Origin: Acidobacteria bacterium Mor1
GTDB lineage: Bacteria; Acidobacteriota; Polarisedimenticolia; Polarisedimenticolales; Polarisedimenticolaceae
Assembly (NCBI GenBank): GCA_001664505.1
Contig: CP011806.1
Location: 3,758,814-3,822,813, forward strand
Direction of reading: 5' to 3'
DNA length: 64,000 nt
Shown here: positions 33,578 to 41,882 of the stretch, piece after piece
Numbering within the stretch: position 1 is the stretch's first letter
Layout: every line of letters begins with the position of its first letter
Program-made: the position numbers and the translations under genes
Notes under the pieces: generated by a model
The model's input: the letters and a program-made list of their open reading frames with translations, nothing else
Told to the model about the DNA's origin: nothing
Databases searched by the model: none

Positions 33578-35278
33578 CTAGAACGCGGTGGCCCGGGTCA
33601 CGACCCGTTCACCCTGCTGGACCTCGGCGGTGGCCAGGGGCAGGGGATAGCCGGTGACGAACACCTTGTAGGTGCCCGGCGCCAATCGCTCCAGCAGCAG
33701 CTTGCCCTCGGCATCGGAGCGCAACCACTCGGGGAGTGCCGGCAGGAGTTGCCGTAGCTGCCGCGGTTGGTCCCCTTCCAGTCGGATCTGAACCCCTTCG
33801 GCAGGGTTACCCTGGTCGTCGGCGAACTCGACCTGCAGCGCTCCGCCGCTGTCCAGCGACCAGCTCAGCGTGGGATCGCCGGCGGGTAGCCGCTCCAACG
33901 ATTCCCACAGGGGAGCCCAGTTCTGGGAGACGATGGTGACCCGGTGGGGCCGGTCGGGGAGTGCGATCTCGAGCACGCCGTCTTCGCCGGTGACCCCGCT
34001 GATGCAGTGTTTGAACGGCGCGCCGGTGCTTGTCAGGTAGACGATCGCGCCGTCCACCGGTTCATCGCCGCCGCGGACCTCGAGCCGGGTGGGCCGTCCC
34101 TGTTCCAGGTTGAAGTTGACCCGCCGGTTCTCCGACCTGGCCCTGACGAAGGTCTCCAGCTGACACTGGGGCACCAGATCGTCGTGGGTGGCGAACAGGT
34201 TGTAGACCCCCTGGGACAGTCCGCCGAGTTCGAACCCGCCGTTGGGGCCGGTGACCGCTTCGGCGACTGGTCCCGCGTCGGCGGGTGCGCCCATGGTGCG
34301 GGCAAAGACCCGGGCGCCGGCCACCGCCCGGCCGCCGGGCCCGGTGACCACCCCCGAGAGTTGGCCGGTGGCGAACAGCTCGAAGTTGCGTTGAATCAGC
34401 GGCGTGCCCGGTGGAATCTCCAGATCGAACAGCAGCGGCAACTCCTGGTCCGGCGTTTCGATGAATACCCGGTAGTAGCCGTGGTCCATCATCGCGACCT
34501 CGTACACGCCGTTGTCGCCGGTGGTACCGATGCTGACTCGAGGGTCCTTCATGTGCGGTTCGTCGTAGCGGAAACCGATGGTGGCGCCGGCCAGGGGACG
34601 GCCCCGTCGTAAGACCCAGCCCTGGACCACGACCAGGTCGCGCTCGTCGAAATCGAGGGTGACCTCGTCGCCGCTGGCGGTGAACTGTGCCGGCCGGCTG
34701 ACCTCGTAGCCCTCGCTGGATCGGTAGGAGACGACGTACGAGCCGCTGACCCGGCCACCGAGGCGGTACTTGCCCTCTTCGTCGGTGCGTAGCTCCTGGG
34801 TCTGTTCCGGTCCCTCGACCTGGACCGCGACGTTCGTCCGCGGGTTCCCCGAGAGATCTCGCACGCGGCCCTCTAGGGCGTTACCCGGATCGAGTTCAAT
34901 CTCGACGATCTGGGGTTCGTCGCTGGTGAGAACCGCCACATTTTGTTCGATATCGATGAACTCTGGATGGTGCACGTGGATGAGATAGAAACCGGGTGTG
35001 TGTCGGCCGAGGGTTGCATGGCCCGACGTGTTCGACCGCGTCGAGCGAAGCGTCGTGTTCAGAACATGGCCCGCTCCCTGAACGCGCACGATGGACACCA
35101 ATGCACCCTCTACGGGGATCTCCTCACCCTCCTCGGGATAGAAGATCCGCGCCTGGACCTCGGTGTCGACTGCTGCGGCCGGCAGGCTCGCAGCGAACAG
35201 CAGCACGATTCCGGCGATTAGTAGTCGCGGGCTTTCTGAGTCATTCCGGCACAGTCTTCGACGTAGATGTCCCGCCAT
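33578..35278 (-). CDS. Exported protein with repeated carboxypeptidase-regulatory-like domains
   Basis: A 566-residue exported protein. Signal sequence at about 18-37 ('LLIAGIVLLFAASLPAAAV'). The mature part has several CarboxypepD_reg/SdrD_B-like beta-sandwiches, each with the 'G.V.....P..GA.V......T...G.Y...' pattern, for example 'LEGRVRDLSGNPRTNVAVQV', 'TDEEGKYRLGGRVSGSYVV', 'VVTGPGGRAVAGARVFART' and 'LRSDAEGKLLLERLAPGTYK'. Such repeats form rigid stalks on the cell surface or in the periplasm. ATG 35278 follows GGAGAG; the frame is open to 35341 but that part would overlap the divergent permease gene. Function otherwise unknown. Confidence 0.78.
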   Translation of the reverse strand: MAGHLRRRLCRNDSESPRLLIAGIVLLFAASLPAAAVDTEVQARIFYPEEGEEIPVEGALVSIVRVQGAGHVLNTTLRSTRSNTSGHATLGRHTPGFYLIHVHHPEFIDIEQNVAVLTSDEPQIVEIELDPGNALEGRVRDLSGNPRTNVAVQVEGPEQTQELRTDEEGKYRLGGRVSGSYVVSYRSSEGYEVSRPAQFTASGDEVTLDFDERDLVVVQGWVLRRGRPLAGATIGFRYDEPHMKDPRVSIGTTGDNGVYEVAMMDHGYYRVFIETPDQELPLLFDLEIPPGTPLIQRNFELFATGQLSGVVTGPGGRAVAGARVFARTMGAPADAGPVAEAVTGPNGGFELGGLSQGVYNLFATHDDLVPQCQLETFVRARSENRRVNFNLEQGRPTRLEVRGGDEPVDGAIVYLTSTGAPFKHCISGVTGEDGVLEIALPDRPHRVTIVSQNWAPLWESLERLPAGDPTLSWSLDSGGALQVEFADDQGNPAEGVQIRLEGDQPRQLRQLLPALPEWLRSDAEGKLLLERLAPGTYKVFVTGYPLPLATAEVQQGERVVTRATAF

Positions 35279-35300
35279 GGCGCTCTCCGGTGATTGCGGG

Positions 35301-35328
35301 TTCGATCTTCGACGATACGCCGTAGACT
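35301..35328 (+). promoter_or_regulatory. Possible promoter of the APC permease (leaderless)
   Basis: TTCGAT (35301-35306), 16-nt spacer, TAGACT (35323-35328), then 6 nt to ATG 35335 with no Shine-Dalgarno. The -35 is weak; the -10 position fits a leaderless start. Confidence 0.35.
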
Positions 35329-35334
35329 CGGGAC

Positions 35335-36609
35335 ATGGCAAGCGCGGAACAGGGCCTGCGCCGGGCGGTATCCCGCTGGCAGATCGTCGGCCTGGCCCTC
35401 AACGACGTGATCGGCAGCGGTGTCTACCTGCTGCCTGCGGCGGCGGCGGCGTTGCTCGGCGGCGCCAGCATCGGCGCCGTGTTGCTTGCGGGGCTCGCGG
35501 TGCTGCTGCTGGTGCTCTGTTTCGCCGAAGCGGCCAGCTATTTCGACGAGCCGGGGAGCGCGTACCTCTACGCGCGTAGCGCCTTCGGCGACCTTGTCGG
35601 CTTCCAGGTCGGCTGGATGACCTGGCTTGCCCGGGTCGCTTCCGTGGCGTCGCTCTCGGTCGGCTTTGCCCAGGCGCTGAGCTATGCCTGGGAGGGGGCT
35701 GCCGAGGGGCCGGGCCGCACTGCGGCGATCGTGCTGCCGCTCTTGGCCCTGGCGGCGCTCAACATCGTCGGCGTGCGCTCGGGAGCGGGCACCGCGGTGC
35801 TGCTGGTGATCGCCAAGCTGGTGCCGCTGCTGATCTTCGTCGGCGCCGGGGTGTTCTTCATCTCCGTCGAGACCATTCGCGCTCAGCCTGCGGGTAGTGG
35901 TGACCTGGGGGCGGCGGCCCTGCTGTTGCTCTTCGCCTACGCCGGTTTCGAGAACACCGCCGCTCCCGCCGGCGAGTACAAGAACCCACGCCGGGATATC
36001 CCGTTCGCGCTGCTGGTCCACATCGGTGTGGTTACCCTGCTGTACCTCGCGGTGCAGGTCATCGTCCTCGGCACGTTGGAACAGGCCGGCGCCTCGGAGA
36101 CCCCCCTGGCCGACGCCGCCGGCCAGTTCCTCGGGCCCGCCTTCGGCGTGTTGCTGACCTTCGGCGGCGCCATGTCGATCCTCGGCACCAACAGCAACAC
36201 GGTGTTGGCCGGGCCACGCTACCTGTTCGCCCTGGCCCGGGACGGCTACGGCCCGGAGTTCCTCGGCCGGGTGCATCCCCGCTATCGGACACCGGCGGCG
36301 GCGATCGCGCTGCAGGTCGCCGTGGCGCTGCCGCTCGCGTTGATCGGAGGCTTCGCCGAGTTGGCCGCGCTGTCGGTGGTGGCGCGGTTGGCCACCTATT
36401 TCGGGACGGCGGCGGCGCTTCCGGTGCTGCGCCGCAAGTTCGCCGGCGCCGAGGGGGCGTTCCGCCTGCCCGGTGGCTGGTTGATTCCTCTCGCGGCCTG
36501 CGGGATCACCGTGGTGTTGGCGCTCAGCGCCGAGAGCAAGAACCTGATCGCCGCGGGCATCGCGGCGCTTTTGGGGATGCTGCTGTTCGCGGCGCGCCGG
36601 AAGCGCTAG
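35335..36609 (+). CDS. APC-superfamily amino-acid permease
   Basis: A 424-residue integral membrane protein with about 12 transmembrane helices. The entry 'WQIVGLALNDVIGSGVYLLP' carries the GSG-type substrate-binding loop of TM1 seen in APC/LAT transporters; TM6 shows 'LLLLFAYAGFENTAAPAGEY' and the loop 'NPRRDIPFALLVHIGVVTLL'. 'GTNSNTVLAGPRYLFALARD' is typical of the family near TM8. It probably takes up or exchanges amino acids or amines in the inner membrane; the substrate is not identifiable. It is divergent from the regulatory-like domain protein. Confidence 0.9.
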   Translation: MASAEQGLRRAVSRWQIVGLALNDVIGSGVYLLPAAAAALLGGASIGAVLLAGLAVLLLVLCFAEAASYFDEPGSAYLYARSAFGDLVGFQVGWMTWLARVASVASLSVGFAQALSYAWEGAAEGPGRTAAIVLPLLALAALNIVGVRSGAGTAVLLVIAKLVPLLIFVGAGVFFISVETIRAQPAGSGDLGAAALLLLFAYAGFENTAAPAGEYKNPRRDIPFALLVHIGVVTLLYLAVQVIVLGTLEQAGASETPLADAAGQFLGPAFGVLLTFGGAMSILGTNSNTVLAGPRYLFALARDGYGPEFLGRVHPRYRTPAAAIALQVAVALPLALIGGFAELAALSVVARLATYFGTAAALPVLRRKFAGAEGAFRLPGGWLIPLAACGITVVLALSAESKNLIAAGIAALLGMLLFAARRKR

Positions 36610-36620
36610 CGCTGGCTCTC

Positions 36621-36661
36621 GCCGGGCACTAGCCCTGGTTCTTGCCGGGCACTAGCCCTGG
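36621..36661. repeat. Two 18-bp direct repeats at the 3' end of the kinase gene
   Basis: GCCGGGCACTAGCCCTGG occurs at 36621-36638 and 36644-36661 (period 23). The second copy contains the stop codon of the Ser/Thr kinase (TAG on the minus strand at 36652-36654), so the gene's last bases were duplicated beyond the stop. Confidence 0.8.
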
Positions 36662-39636
36662 CCGAGGGCCTGTCGGGCTTCGGCGAGTTCCGGCTGTCCG
36701 GCGTCGGCGTCGTTCCACAGTTCGAGGAAGCGCCGGTACTCCACCTTCGCCGCGTCCGACCGGCCTTGCCGGTCGAGCAGTCTGGCCAGGGCCAGCACGT
36801 GCCGGGGTTCCAGAATTGCCGACGCGGCACCGGTGCGGGTCGGCGAAGTCAGGCGCTGGTAGATCGCGATCGCCTCGTCGTAGCGCTCGTTGGCGGCCAG
36901 CACCCGGGCGCGAATGTCCCGCCCTGGAAAGTTCATGATGTAGGGATAGCCGAAGAAGTTGTCGAGCATCAGGCTGATCTCGAAGCTCACCTCCGGCGCT
37001 ACGTCGAGGGCGCCTGCGATGTCCCCCTCGGCCAGCAGAATCTCGGCGTTGACCATGCCCTTCCAGCTGTCCAACCAGTAGTCGGCGATGTTGGGCATGT
37101 CACCGACCATGCCCAGCTGGCGTCGCGCGTCCTCGGTGCGTCCGTTGATGGCGTAGAGGTTCGCGGTGACCAGGCGGGCGCCCTGGACCATGTCCTGTTT
37201 GACGCTGTGGTCGGTCACCGCGTTGAGCCCTTGCTCGATGGCGCCGAGCATACGGTACGCGGTCTCGTTGTCTCCCCGTTCGCTGGCGATGAAGGCGTGG
37301 AGCAGCGCGACCTGCCCATCGTCCTCGGGGGAACTTGATTCGAGAGCGATCTGCTGGGCCTGGGCCAGCGCGGCGTCGGCATCTCGCTGGCGGCCGAGCC
37401 GCGACAGGTAGAAGGCCTCGATGAACGCACCCAGGGCGGGTTGTCCGTTTTGCACTTCGGCCAACCGCCCCAGTTCGCGGCCTTCGGTCAACGCCTCGCC
37501 GTAGCGTCCCAGCACCGCAAGGCAGTGCATCCGGCCGCTGCGGGACGCCAGGAAGTTCGGCTCCCGGTCGATGGCCTGATCGTAGAATTGGATCGCTTCG
37601 TCGTAGCGGCCCAGCTTCATGCTGATCTCGCCCATGCTGTCGAAGGGGTTGGGCTCGTTGGGGTAGAGGTCCCCGTAGATCCGCAGTTGCTCCAGCGCCT
37701 CTTCGCCGCGTCCGGCGCCGTAGAGCGCGTAGCCGTACTGATTGCGCAGCGCACCCGAGCGAGGCACCGCCGAGACCCCCTTTTCCAGGATCTCGAGGAA
37801 CGCGTCGTAGTTCTTGGTGCGGTTGTAGAGCTGGGAGAGGCGCACGTAGGCGTCCTCTTCGTCGGGGTACTTCTCGATCAGTTCGCTGAGGTATTCCTTG
37901 CCGGCGACGCCGTCGTGTTCCGCCTCGATGGCAAACACACCCTGCAGGAACAACCGCTCCCGTTCGGGGAGACGATCCTTCTGCCGCATCGCCGTTTCGT
38001 AGTGCGAGCGGGACTCCTCGCCCTGGGTCAGCGCCGCGAGCTCGAAGTGGGCCATGGCGAACCCGGGATCGACGGCGATCGCCTTGGTGAAGGCGACGCG
38101 GGCATCGCCCCGCCGCAGGTTGCGCCGCGCCTCGAGCCCTTCGTTGTAGAAGCGGTAGGCCTCGAGATTGTTGGTGCGCATGTCGGCGATGCCGCGATCG
38201 GCGGAGACGCTGACCTCGAGGCCGATCTGGATCCGCTGGGTCAGCTGATCGACCAGGGGAAAAACGTCGGGGCCGGTCACCGTGTCGCTGAAGATCAGCC
38301 GGCCGTTCTCCACATCTTCCACCCGCACGTCGATGCGCACGTCGTCGCCGGCCTGATAGATGTCGCCGACGACCACCGCGCCGGCACCCGCCCGCCGGGC
38401 CACCTCGCCGACGACGCTCGGGTCGATCTCATCGCTCTCCGAGCCGAGCTGGCGGGAGACCTCGCTGACCCGCTGACTGGAGACGATGTCGAGATCCGGC
38501 GACTGGGCCAGCCCGGTAAGCAACATGCTGGGCAGGCCGTTGGAGAGCCAGGCGAGTTCGGGCACCGCGCTGTGATCGCGGAAGTCGAGGACCGCGACCG
38601 CCGGGCGTCCCGAGGCACCGATACCGACTGCGTCGTCACCCGCCGGCGTGGAGCCGAACCAACCCTGGGACCAGCCGAACAGCCCCAGCAGGCCGGCGAG
38701 CACCACCGCGGCGGCACCCAGGCCGAAGCGGCGCCCGCTCCCGCCGGCGCTGCCGAAGCTCTGGAACACGCCGGAGTCCGCTTCCTGCTTGAGCCGGCTG
38801 AGTTCGTTTTGCAGACCCACCGCCGACTGGAAGCGGTTCTCCGGGTCCTTCTCCAGACAGCGCAGGATCACCCGGCCCAGCGCCCGGGGGATGCGCTTGT
38901 TGACGTCGGTGACCGAGACCGGGGCGTCCTTGAGGATCGAGGAGATGATCGAGATGCCGCTGTCCCCCTCGAAGGGGCGCTTCCCGGTGGCCATCTCGTA
39001 GAGCAGGATGCCCAGGGAGAAGATGTCGCTGCGGACATCCACCGCCTTGCCCTGAGCTTGCTCCGGCGACATGTAGGCGACGGTGCCGATGATGCGGCCG
39101 TCCTGGGTGATCGAAGCGGTCGGCGCCTGGGAGTCGGAGACGGTCTTGTCGACCTGCAGCACCGCCTGGGTCTGCTTGGCCAATCCGAAGTCCAGCACCT
39201 TGAGCCGGCCGTCGTCGCTGACCATCACGTTCTCGGGCTTGAGATCCCGGTGGGTCACCCCCTGGCGGTGGGCGGCGGCCACGGCGTCGACCAGCGGCAG
39301 CGCCAGATCGAGAAACTCCCGCAGGGGCAGCCCGTCTTCGGGGATGCTTTGACCCAGGGAACTCCCGAGCACCCGCTCCATGGCGATGAAGGCCACCCCG
39401 TCGGTTTCCTCGACGGCGTGAATCGTGACGATGTTGGGGTGGTTGAGGGCGGCGACGGTGCGGGCCTCACGCTCGAAGCGCTGGCGCCGCTCGCTGTCCG
39501 CCATCATCTCTGCAGGGAGGATCTTCAGCGCCACTTCCCGGTCGAGTTTTTGGTCCTGGGCCAGGTACACCTTGCCCATTCCCCCCTCGCCGAGGACGCT
39601 CACGATCTTGTAGTGCAGGATTTGATCGCGATCCAT
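36652..39636 (-). CDS. Membrane Ser/Thr protein kinase with TolB-like and TPR domains
   Basis: A 994-residue PknB-type kinase. Kinase domain at about 9-275: glycine loop 'VLGEGGMGKVYLAQ', Lys in 'REVALKIL', 'GVTHRDLKPENVMV', 'VLDFGLAKQ', 'GTVAYMSPEQAQG'. One transmembrane helix at about 309-330 ('LGAAAVVLAGLLGLFGWSQG'). Next, 'AVLDFRDHSAVPELAWLSNG' starts a TolB/FlgO-like domain often found with such kinases, and TPR repeats fill about 480-985. This architecture is common in Acidobacteriota and myxobacteria. ATG 39636 follows GGGGAG; the ORF is open to 39666, unsupported. All catalytic residues are present. Confidence 0.92.
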   Translation of the reverse strand: MDRDQILHYKIVSVLGEGGMGKVYLAQDQKLDREVALKILPAEMMADSERRQRFEREARTVAALNHPNIVTIHAVEETDGVAFIAMERVLGSSLGQSIPEDGLPLREFLDLALPLVDAVAAAHRQGVTHRDLKPENVMVSDDGRLKVLDFGLAKQTQAVLQVDKTVSDSQAPTASITQDGRIIGTVAYMSPEQAQGKAVDVRSDIFSLGILLYEMATGKRPFEGDSGISIISSILKDAPVSVTDVNKRIPRALGRVILRCLEKDPENRFQSAVGLQNELSRLKQEADSGVFQSFGSAGGSGRRFGLGAAAVVLAGLLGLFGWSQGWFGSTPAGDDAVGIGASGRPAVAVLDFRDHSAVPELAWLSNGLPSMLLTGLAQSPDLDIVSSQRVSEVSRQLGSESDEIDPSVVGEVARRAGAGAVVVGDIYQAGDDVRIDVRVEDVENGRLIFSDTVTGPDVFPLVDQLTQRIQIGLEVSVSADRGIADMRTNNLEAYRFYNEGLEARRNLRRGDARVAFTKAIAVDPGFAMAHFELAALTQGEESRSHYETAMRQKDRLPERERLFLQGVFAIEAEHDGVAGKEYLSELIEKYPDEEDAYVRLSQLYNRTKNYDAFLEILEKGVSAVPRSGALRNQYGYALYGAGRGEEALEQLRIYGDLYPNEPNPFDSMGEISMKLGRYDEAIQFYDQAIDREPNFLASRSGRMHCLAVLGRYGEALTEGRELGRLAEVQNGQPALGAFIEAFYLSRLGRQRDADAALAQAQQIALESSSPEDDGQVALLHAFIASERGDNETAYRMLGAIEQGLNAVTDHSVKQDMVQGARLVTANLYAINGRTEDARRQLGMVGDMPNIADYWLDSWKGMVNAEILLAEGDIAGALDVAPEVSFEISLMLDNFFGYPYIMNFPGRDIRARVLAANERYDEAIAIYQRLTSPTRTGAASAILEPRHVLALARLLDRQGRSDAAKVEYRRFLELWNDADAGQPELAEARQALGQG

Positions 39637-39773
39637 CGAGGCTCCCCTGCCGACACGTTCCTCCATGATACCGGGTTCATCGAATAGACGCTCCGAAAGG
39701 CGATGGGGTATTTCGTCAACAAACGTAAATGGGCGGGGGAGCCGCGAGGCGGCTGTTCAAGCCGATTCGAGCC

Positions 39774-40466
39774 TCAATCGCCGCCGATGGTCCAGTGGTG
39801 GCGGATCTTCGGCTGTTCCCGGATCCGCTCGTGGACCGAGATACGCCGGGCCGCCACGGGGAGCTCGGGAGGCGGGTGCAAGGCGCTACGGATGGCTCGC
39901 AGCACCATGGCGACAAAGGCGACCCCGAGGAGGGGCGCGAGGAAGTACACGGAGAGGAAGAGCTGGCCGCCCGGACCCCACATGTAAACCAGGGTCATCG
40001 CCGCGAGACCGCTCAGCAACAGGATCAGCTTTTGCCCGGCCGAGAGGTGGTGATGCCCCGGAGTCGCCTTGGCTCTCTTGCGGCGTTCGATGAAAGCCGA
40101 GCCGTAGGGGCCGTTCTCCCTGGCGACCAGGATGACGCAAAGGGGCAGCGCGCCGTGACTGAATCCTCGAGCCCAGATGGCACCATGCTGACCCGGCCCG
40201 GCCTCGAGCATGTCCCACGCGATGTTGGTGTACTCCCCCACGGCCGCCGCGAGGATCAGGTGCCCGCCCGCCAGGATCATCATCGGGAATTTGGCCGGCG
40301 GAATGGCGGCGACGAGGACGCCGGCCAGGACGCTCACAGCCAGATGAACTTCATCACCCCAGGGCATCTCTGCGCGGCGGCGAACGATCTCGCAGAGCAC
40401 AACGGCGTATCCGCCGACGATTCCACGTTCCAGCGCCGAGTAGATGCTCTGACGTAGTGGAGTCAT
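39774..40466 (-). CDS. Membrane protein of a three-member paralogous tandem (copy 3)
   Basis: A 230-residue membrane protein, last of three related genes. It begins 'MTPLRQSIYSALERGIVGGY' and has about five hydrophobic segments ('VSVLAGVLVAAIPPAKFPMM', 'ILAGGHLILAAAVG', 'LILLLSGLAAMTLVYMWG', 'FLAPLLGVAFVAMVLRAI'), a conserved loop 'ENGPYGSAFIERRKRAKATP', and a basic tail 'PVAARRISVHERIREQPKIR'. The start and tail are almost the same in copy 2. No family recognised. 7 nt downstream of copy 2, so surely in one operon. Confidence 0.72.
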   Translation of the reverse strand: MTPLRQSIYSALERGIVGGYAVVLCEIVRRRAEMPWGDEVHLAVSVLAGVLVAAIPPAKFPMMILAGGHLILAAAVGEYTNIAWDMLEAGPGQHGAIWARGFSHGALPLCVILVARENGPYGSAFIERRKRAKATPGHHHLSAGQKLILLLSGLAAMTLVYMWGPGGQLFLSVYFLAPLLGVAFVAMVLRAIRSALHPPPELPVAARRISVHERIREQPKIRHHWTIGGD

Positions 40467-40473
40467 GTCGGCC

Positions 40474-41187
40474 TCAATCGCCGCCGACGCGGTATTGATG
40501 GCGGATGTTGGGCTGGTCACGAATGCGGTCCTGGACCGAGATCCGTCGGGCTGCCATCGGTAGCTCGCGCTTGGGCTTCCAGGCATCCCGGACCGCCTTC
40601 ACCAACAACACAGCGAGGAAGATCAAGATGATCGCCAAGGCACCGACCGCCGCCATGACCAGGTAGAACCCATCGTTCCCGCTCAGGAGGAGCAACAGCA
40701 GTGGCGCTCCCGCGCAAAGAGTCAGCAGCAACTTCCCATCATTCGACAACCTTCGATGGCCCGGTACGGCCTGAGAGGCTTTGCGCCTTTCGACCAGCGC
40801 CGCGCCGTAGGGGCCGTTCTGTTTTGCGATCAGGGCGACGAGGAGCGGCAGCAATCCGTGAGCGACGGCCTGGGTCCAGACGGTCCAGACCTCGCCGGGT
40901 TCGGCATCGCTCAGCGCCCGCACCAGTCCGGTGAATCCGCCGACCACCGCGGTGACCAGCAAGTGTCCGCCAGCCAGCAGCATCATCGGAAACTTGGCAA
41001 TCGGAGTCAGCAGTACCAGGAACAGCACCACGGGAGTGGCAACAGTGAGAGTCCACTCGGCTTGAATCGGGTCGACCCGGCTCGCCTCGACGTAGCGACG
41101 CAATACCTCGCAAAGCACTACTACGGAGTACCCGCCCACGACGCCTCGCTCAACGCCGGAGTAGACACTTTGTCGTAGTGGAGTCAT
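40474..41187 (-). CDS. Membrane protein of a three-member paralogous tandem (copy 2)
   Basis: A 237-residue paralogue of copy 3: 'MTPLRQSVYSGVERGVVGGY', hydrophobic segments 'VATPVVLFLVLLTPIAKFPM', 'LLAGGHLLVTAVVGGFTGLV', 'LLLTLCAGAPLLLLLLSG' and 'VMAAVGALAIILIFLAVLLV', the loop 'KQNGPYGAALVERRKASQAV' and tail 'PMAARRISVQDRIRDQPNIR'. ATG 41187 matches the N-terminus of copy 3; the open frame upstream runs through the intergenic 37 nt and is unsupported. Function unknown; the positively charged C-terminal tail should face the cytoplasm. Confidence 0.72.
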   Translation of the reverse strand: MTPLRQSVYSGVERGVVGGYSVVVLCEVLRRYVEASRVDPIQAEWTLTVATPVVLFLVLLTPIAKFPMMLLAGGHLLVTAVVGGFTGLVRALSDAEPGEVWTVWTQAVAHGLLPLLVALIAKQNGPYGAALVERRKASQAVPGHRRLSNDGKLLLTLCAGAPLLLLLLSGNDGFYLVMAAVGALAIILIFLAVLLVKAVRDAWKPKRELPMAARRISVQDRIRDQPNIRHQYRVGGD

Positions 41188-41224
41188 GGTCGACCTTCTG
41201 TTTCCGGAGCCCGTCACTGCCGGG

Positions 41225-41701
41225 TCAGTTGTAGAGGGTCCAGCGAGGCCCTCCCTTGGGTTTCTCCGGTTCGTCCTTCTCGTAGGAGACCCGGCGCGCG
41301 ACAAGCGGTATCTCCGGCGCCGGCTTCGGCCCCAGAGCGCTGCCGAAGGGGCCGGTCTGCTTGCAGATGTAGATCACCGCGATCGGCAGCAGCACGTTGG
41401 CCGCGACGATCACGCTCAGGTACAAAAGCGATCCCCCGCCCGCCTGGCGCAGCCAGTCCAGGGTCATCCAGGCGCCGAGCATGATGTAGAACACCAGGTG
41501 CACCCCGGCGGCGATCAGCAGCAGGAACTTGGCCGGGTCGAACCACAGGGTGAAGGCGACGAGCGCGGCGGTCATGAGCGCGGGCCAGGGCATCCAGGTG
41601 CCGAGGCCGAATTCCATGATCAGCGGCCGGGCCAGTTCGAGGAGCAGCAGCAGGTAAGCCGCCACGATGCCGCGTTCGATGCGCTCTGCGTGATTGCTCA
41701 T
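41225..41701 (-). CDS. Membrane protein of a three-member paralogous tandem (copy 1, short form)
   Basis: A 158-residue, shorter paralogue: 'MSNHAERIERGIVAAYLLLL' aligns with the 'ERGVVGGY' entry of the other copies. The segments 'WPALMTAALVAFTLWFDPAK' and 'FLLLIAAGVHLVFYIMLGAW' and the loop 'CKQTGPFGSALGPK' parallel theirs, and the end 'IPLVARRVSYEKDEPEKPKG' corresponds to their 'ARRIS' tail. It lacks the two extra C-terminal transmembrane segments. The start is supported by AAAAGGAGGAG. First gene of the operon, divergent from the Rieske-GltB gene. Confidence 0.75.
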   Translation of the reverse strand: MSNHAERIERGIVAAYLLLLLELARPLIMEFGLGTWMPWPALMTAALVAFTLWFDPAKFLLLIAAGVHLVFYIMLGAWMTLDWLRQAGGGSLLYLSVIVAANVLLPIAVIYICKQTGPFGSALGPKPAPEIPLVARRVSYEKDEPEKPKGGPRWTLYN

Positions 41702-41829
41702 GCTCTCCTCCTTTTGCGCGTGGAACGAGGGTTTTCCCCGGGCGGTTCCAGGAATCGACAACCGACGTAACGTTCCGCTGTTTCGCCGCAGATAACCCTT
41801 CTGGGAGTGCCTCGAACCGTGGCACCATG

Positions 41830-41864
41830 GCGGGCTTACGGCCCGCGGGGGGCTGGTTTCCAGC
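41830..41864. promoter_or_regulatory. Two short dyads upstream of the Rieske-GltB gene
   Basis: GCGGGC (41830-41835), TTACG, GCCCGC (41841-41846); then GCTGG (41852-41856), TTT, CCAGC (41860-41864). Both lie in the 181-bp divergent region before the strong Shine-Dalgarno GGGAGGAAGG. The first core, GGCTTACGGCC, resembles the XRE operator core at 21863. They may be operators or leader hairpins. Confidence 0.35.
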
Positions 41865-41882
41865 GTTTTCGGGAGGAAGGCG

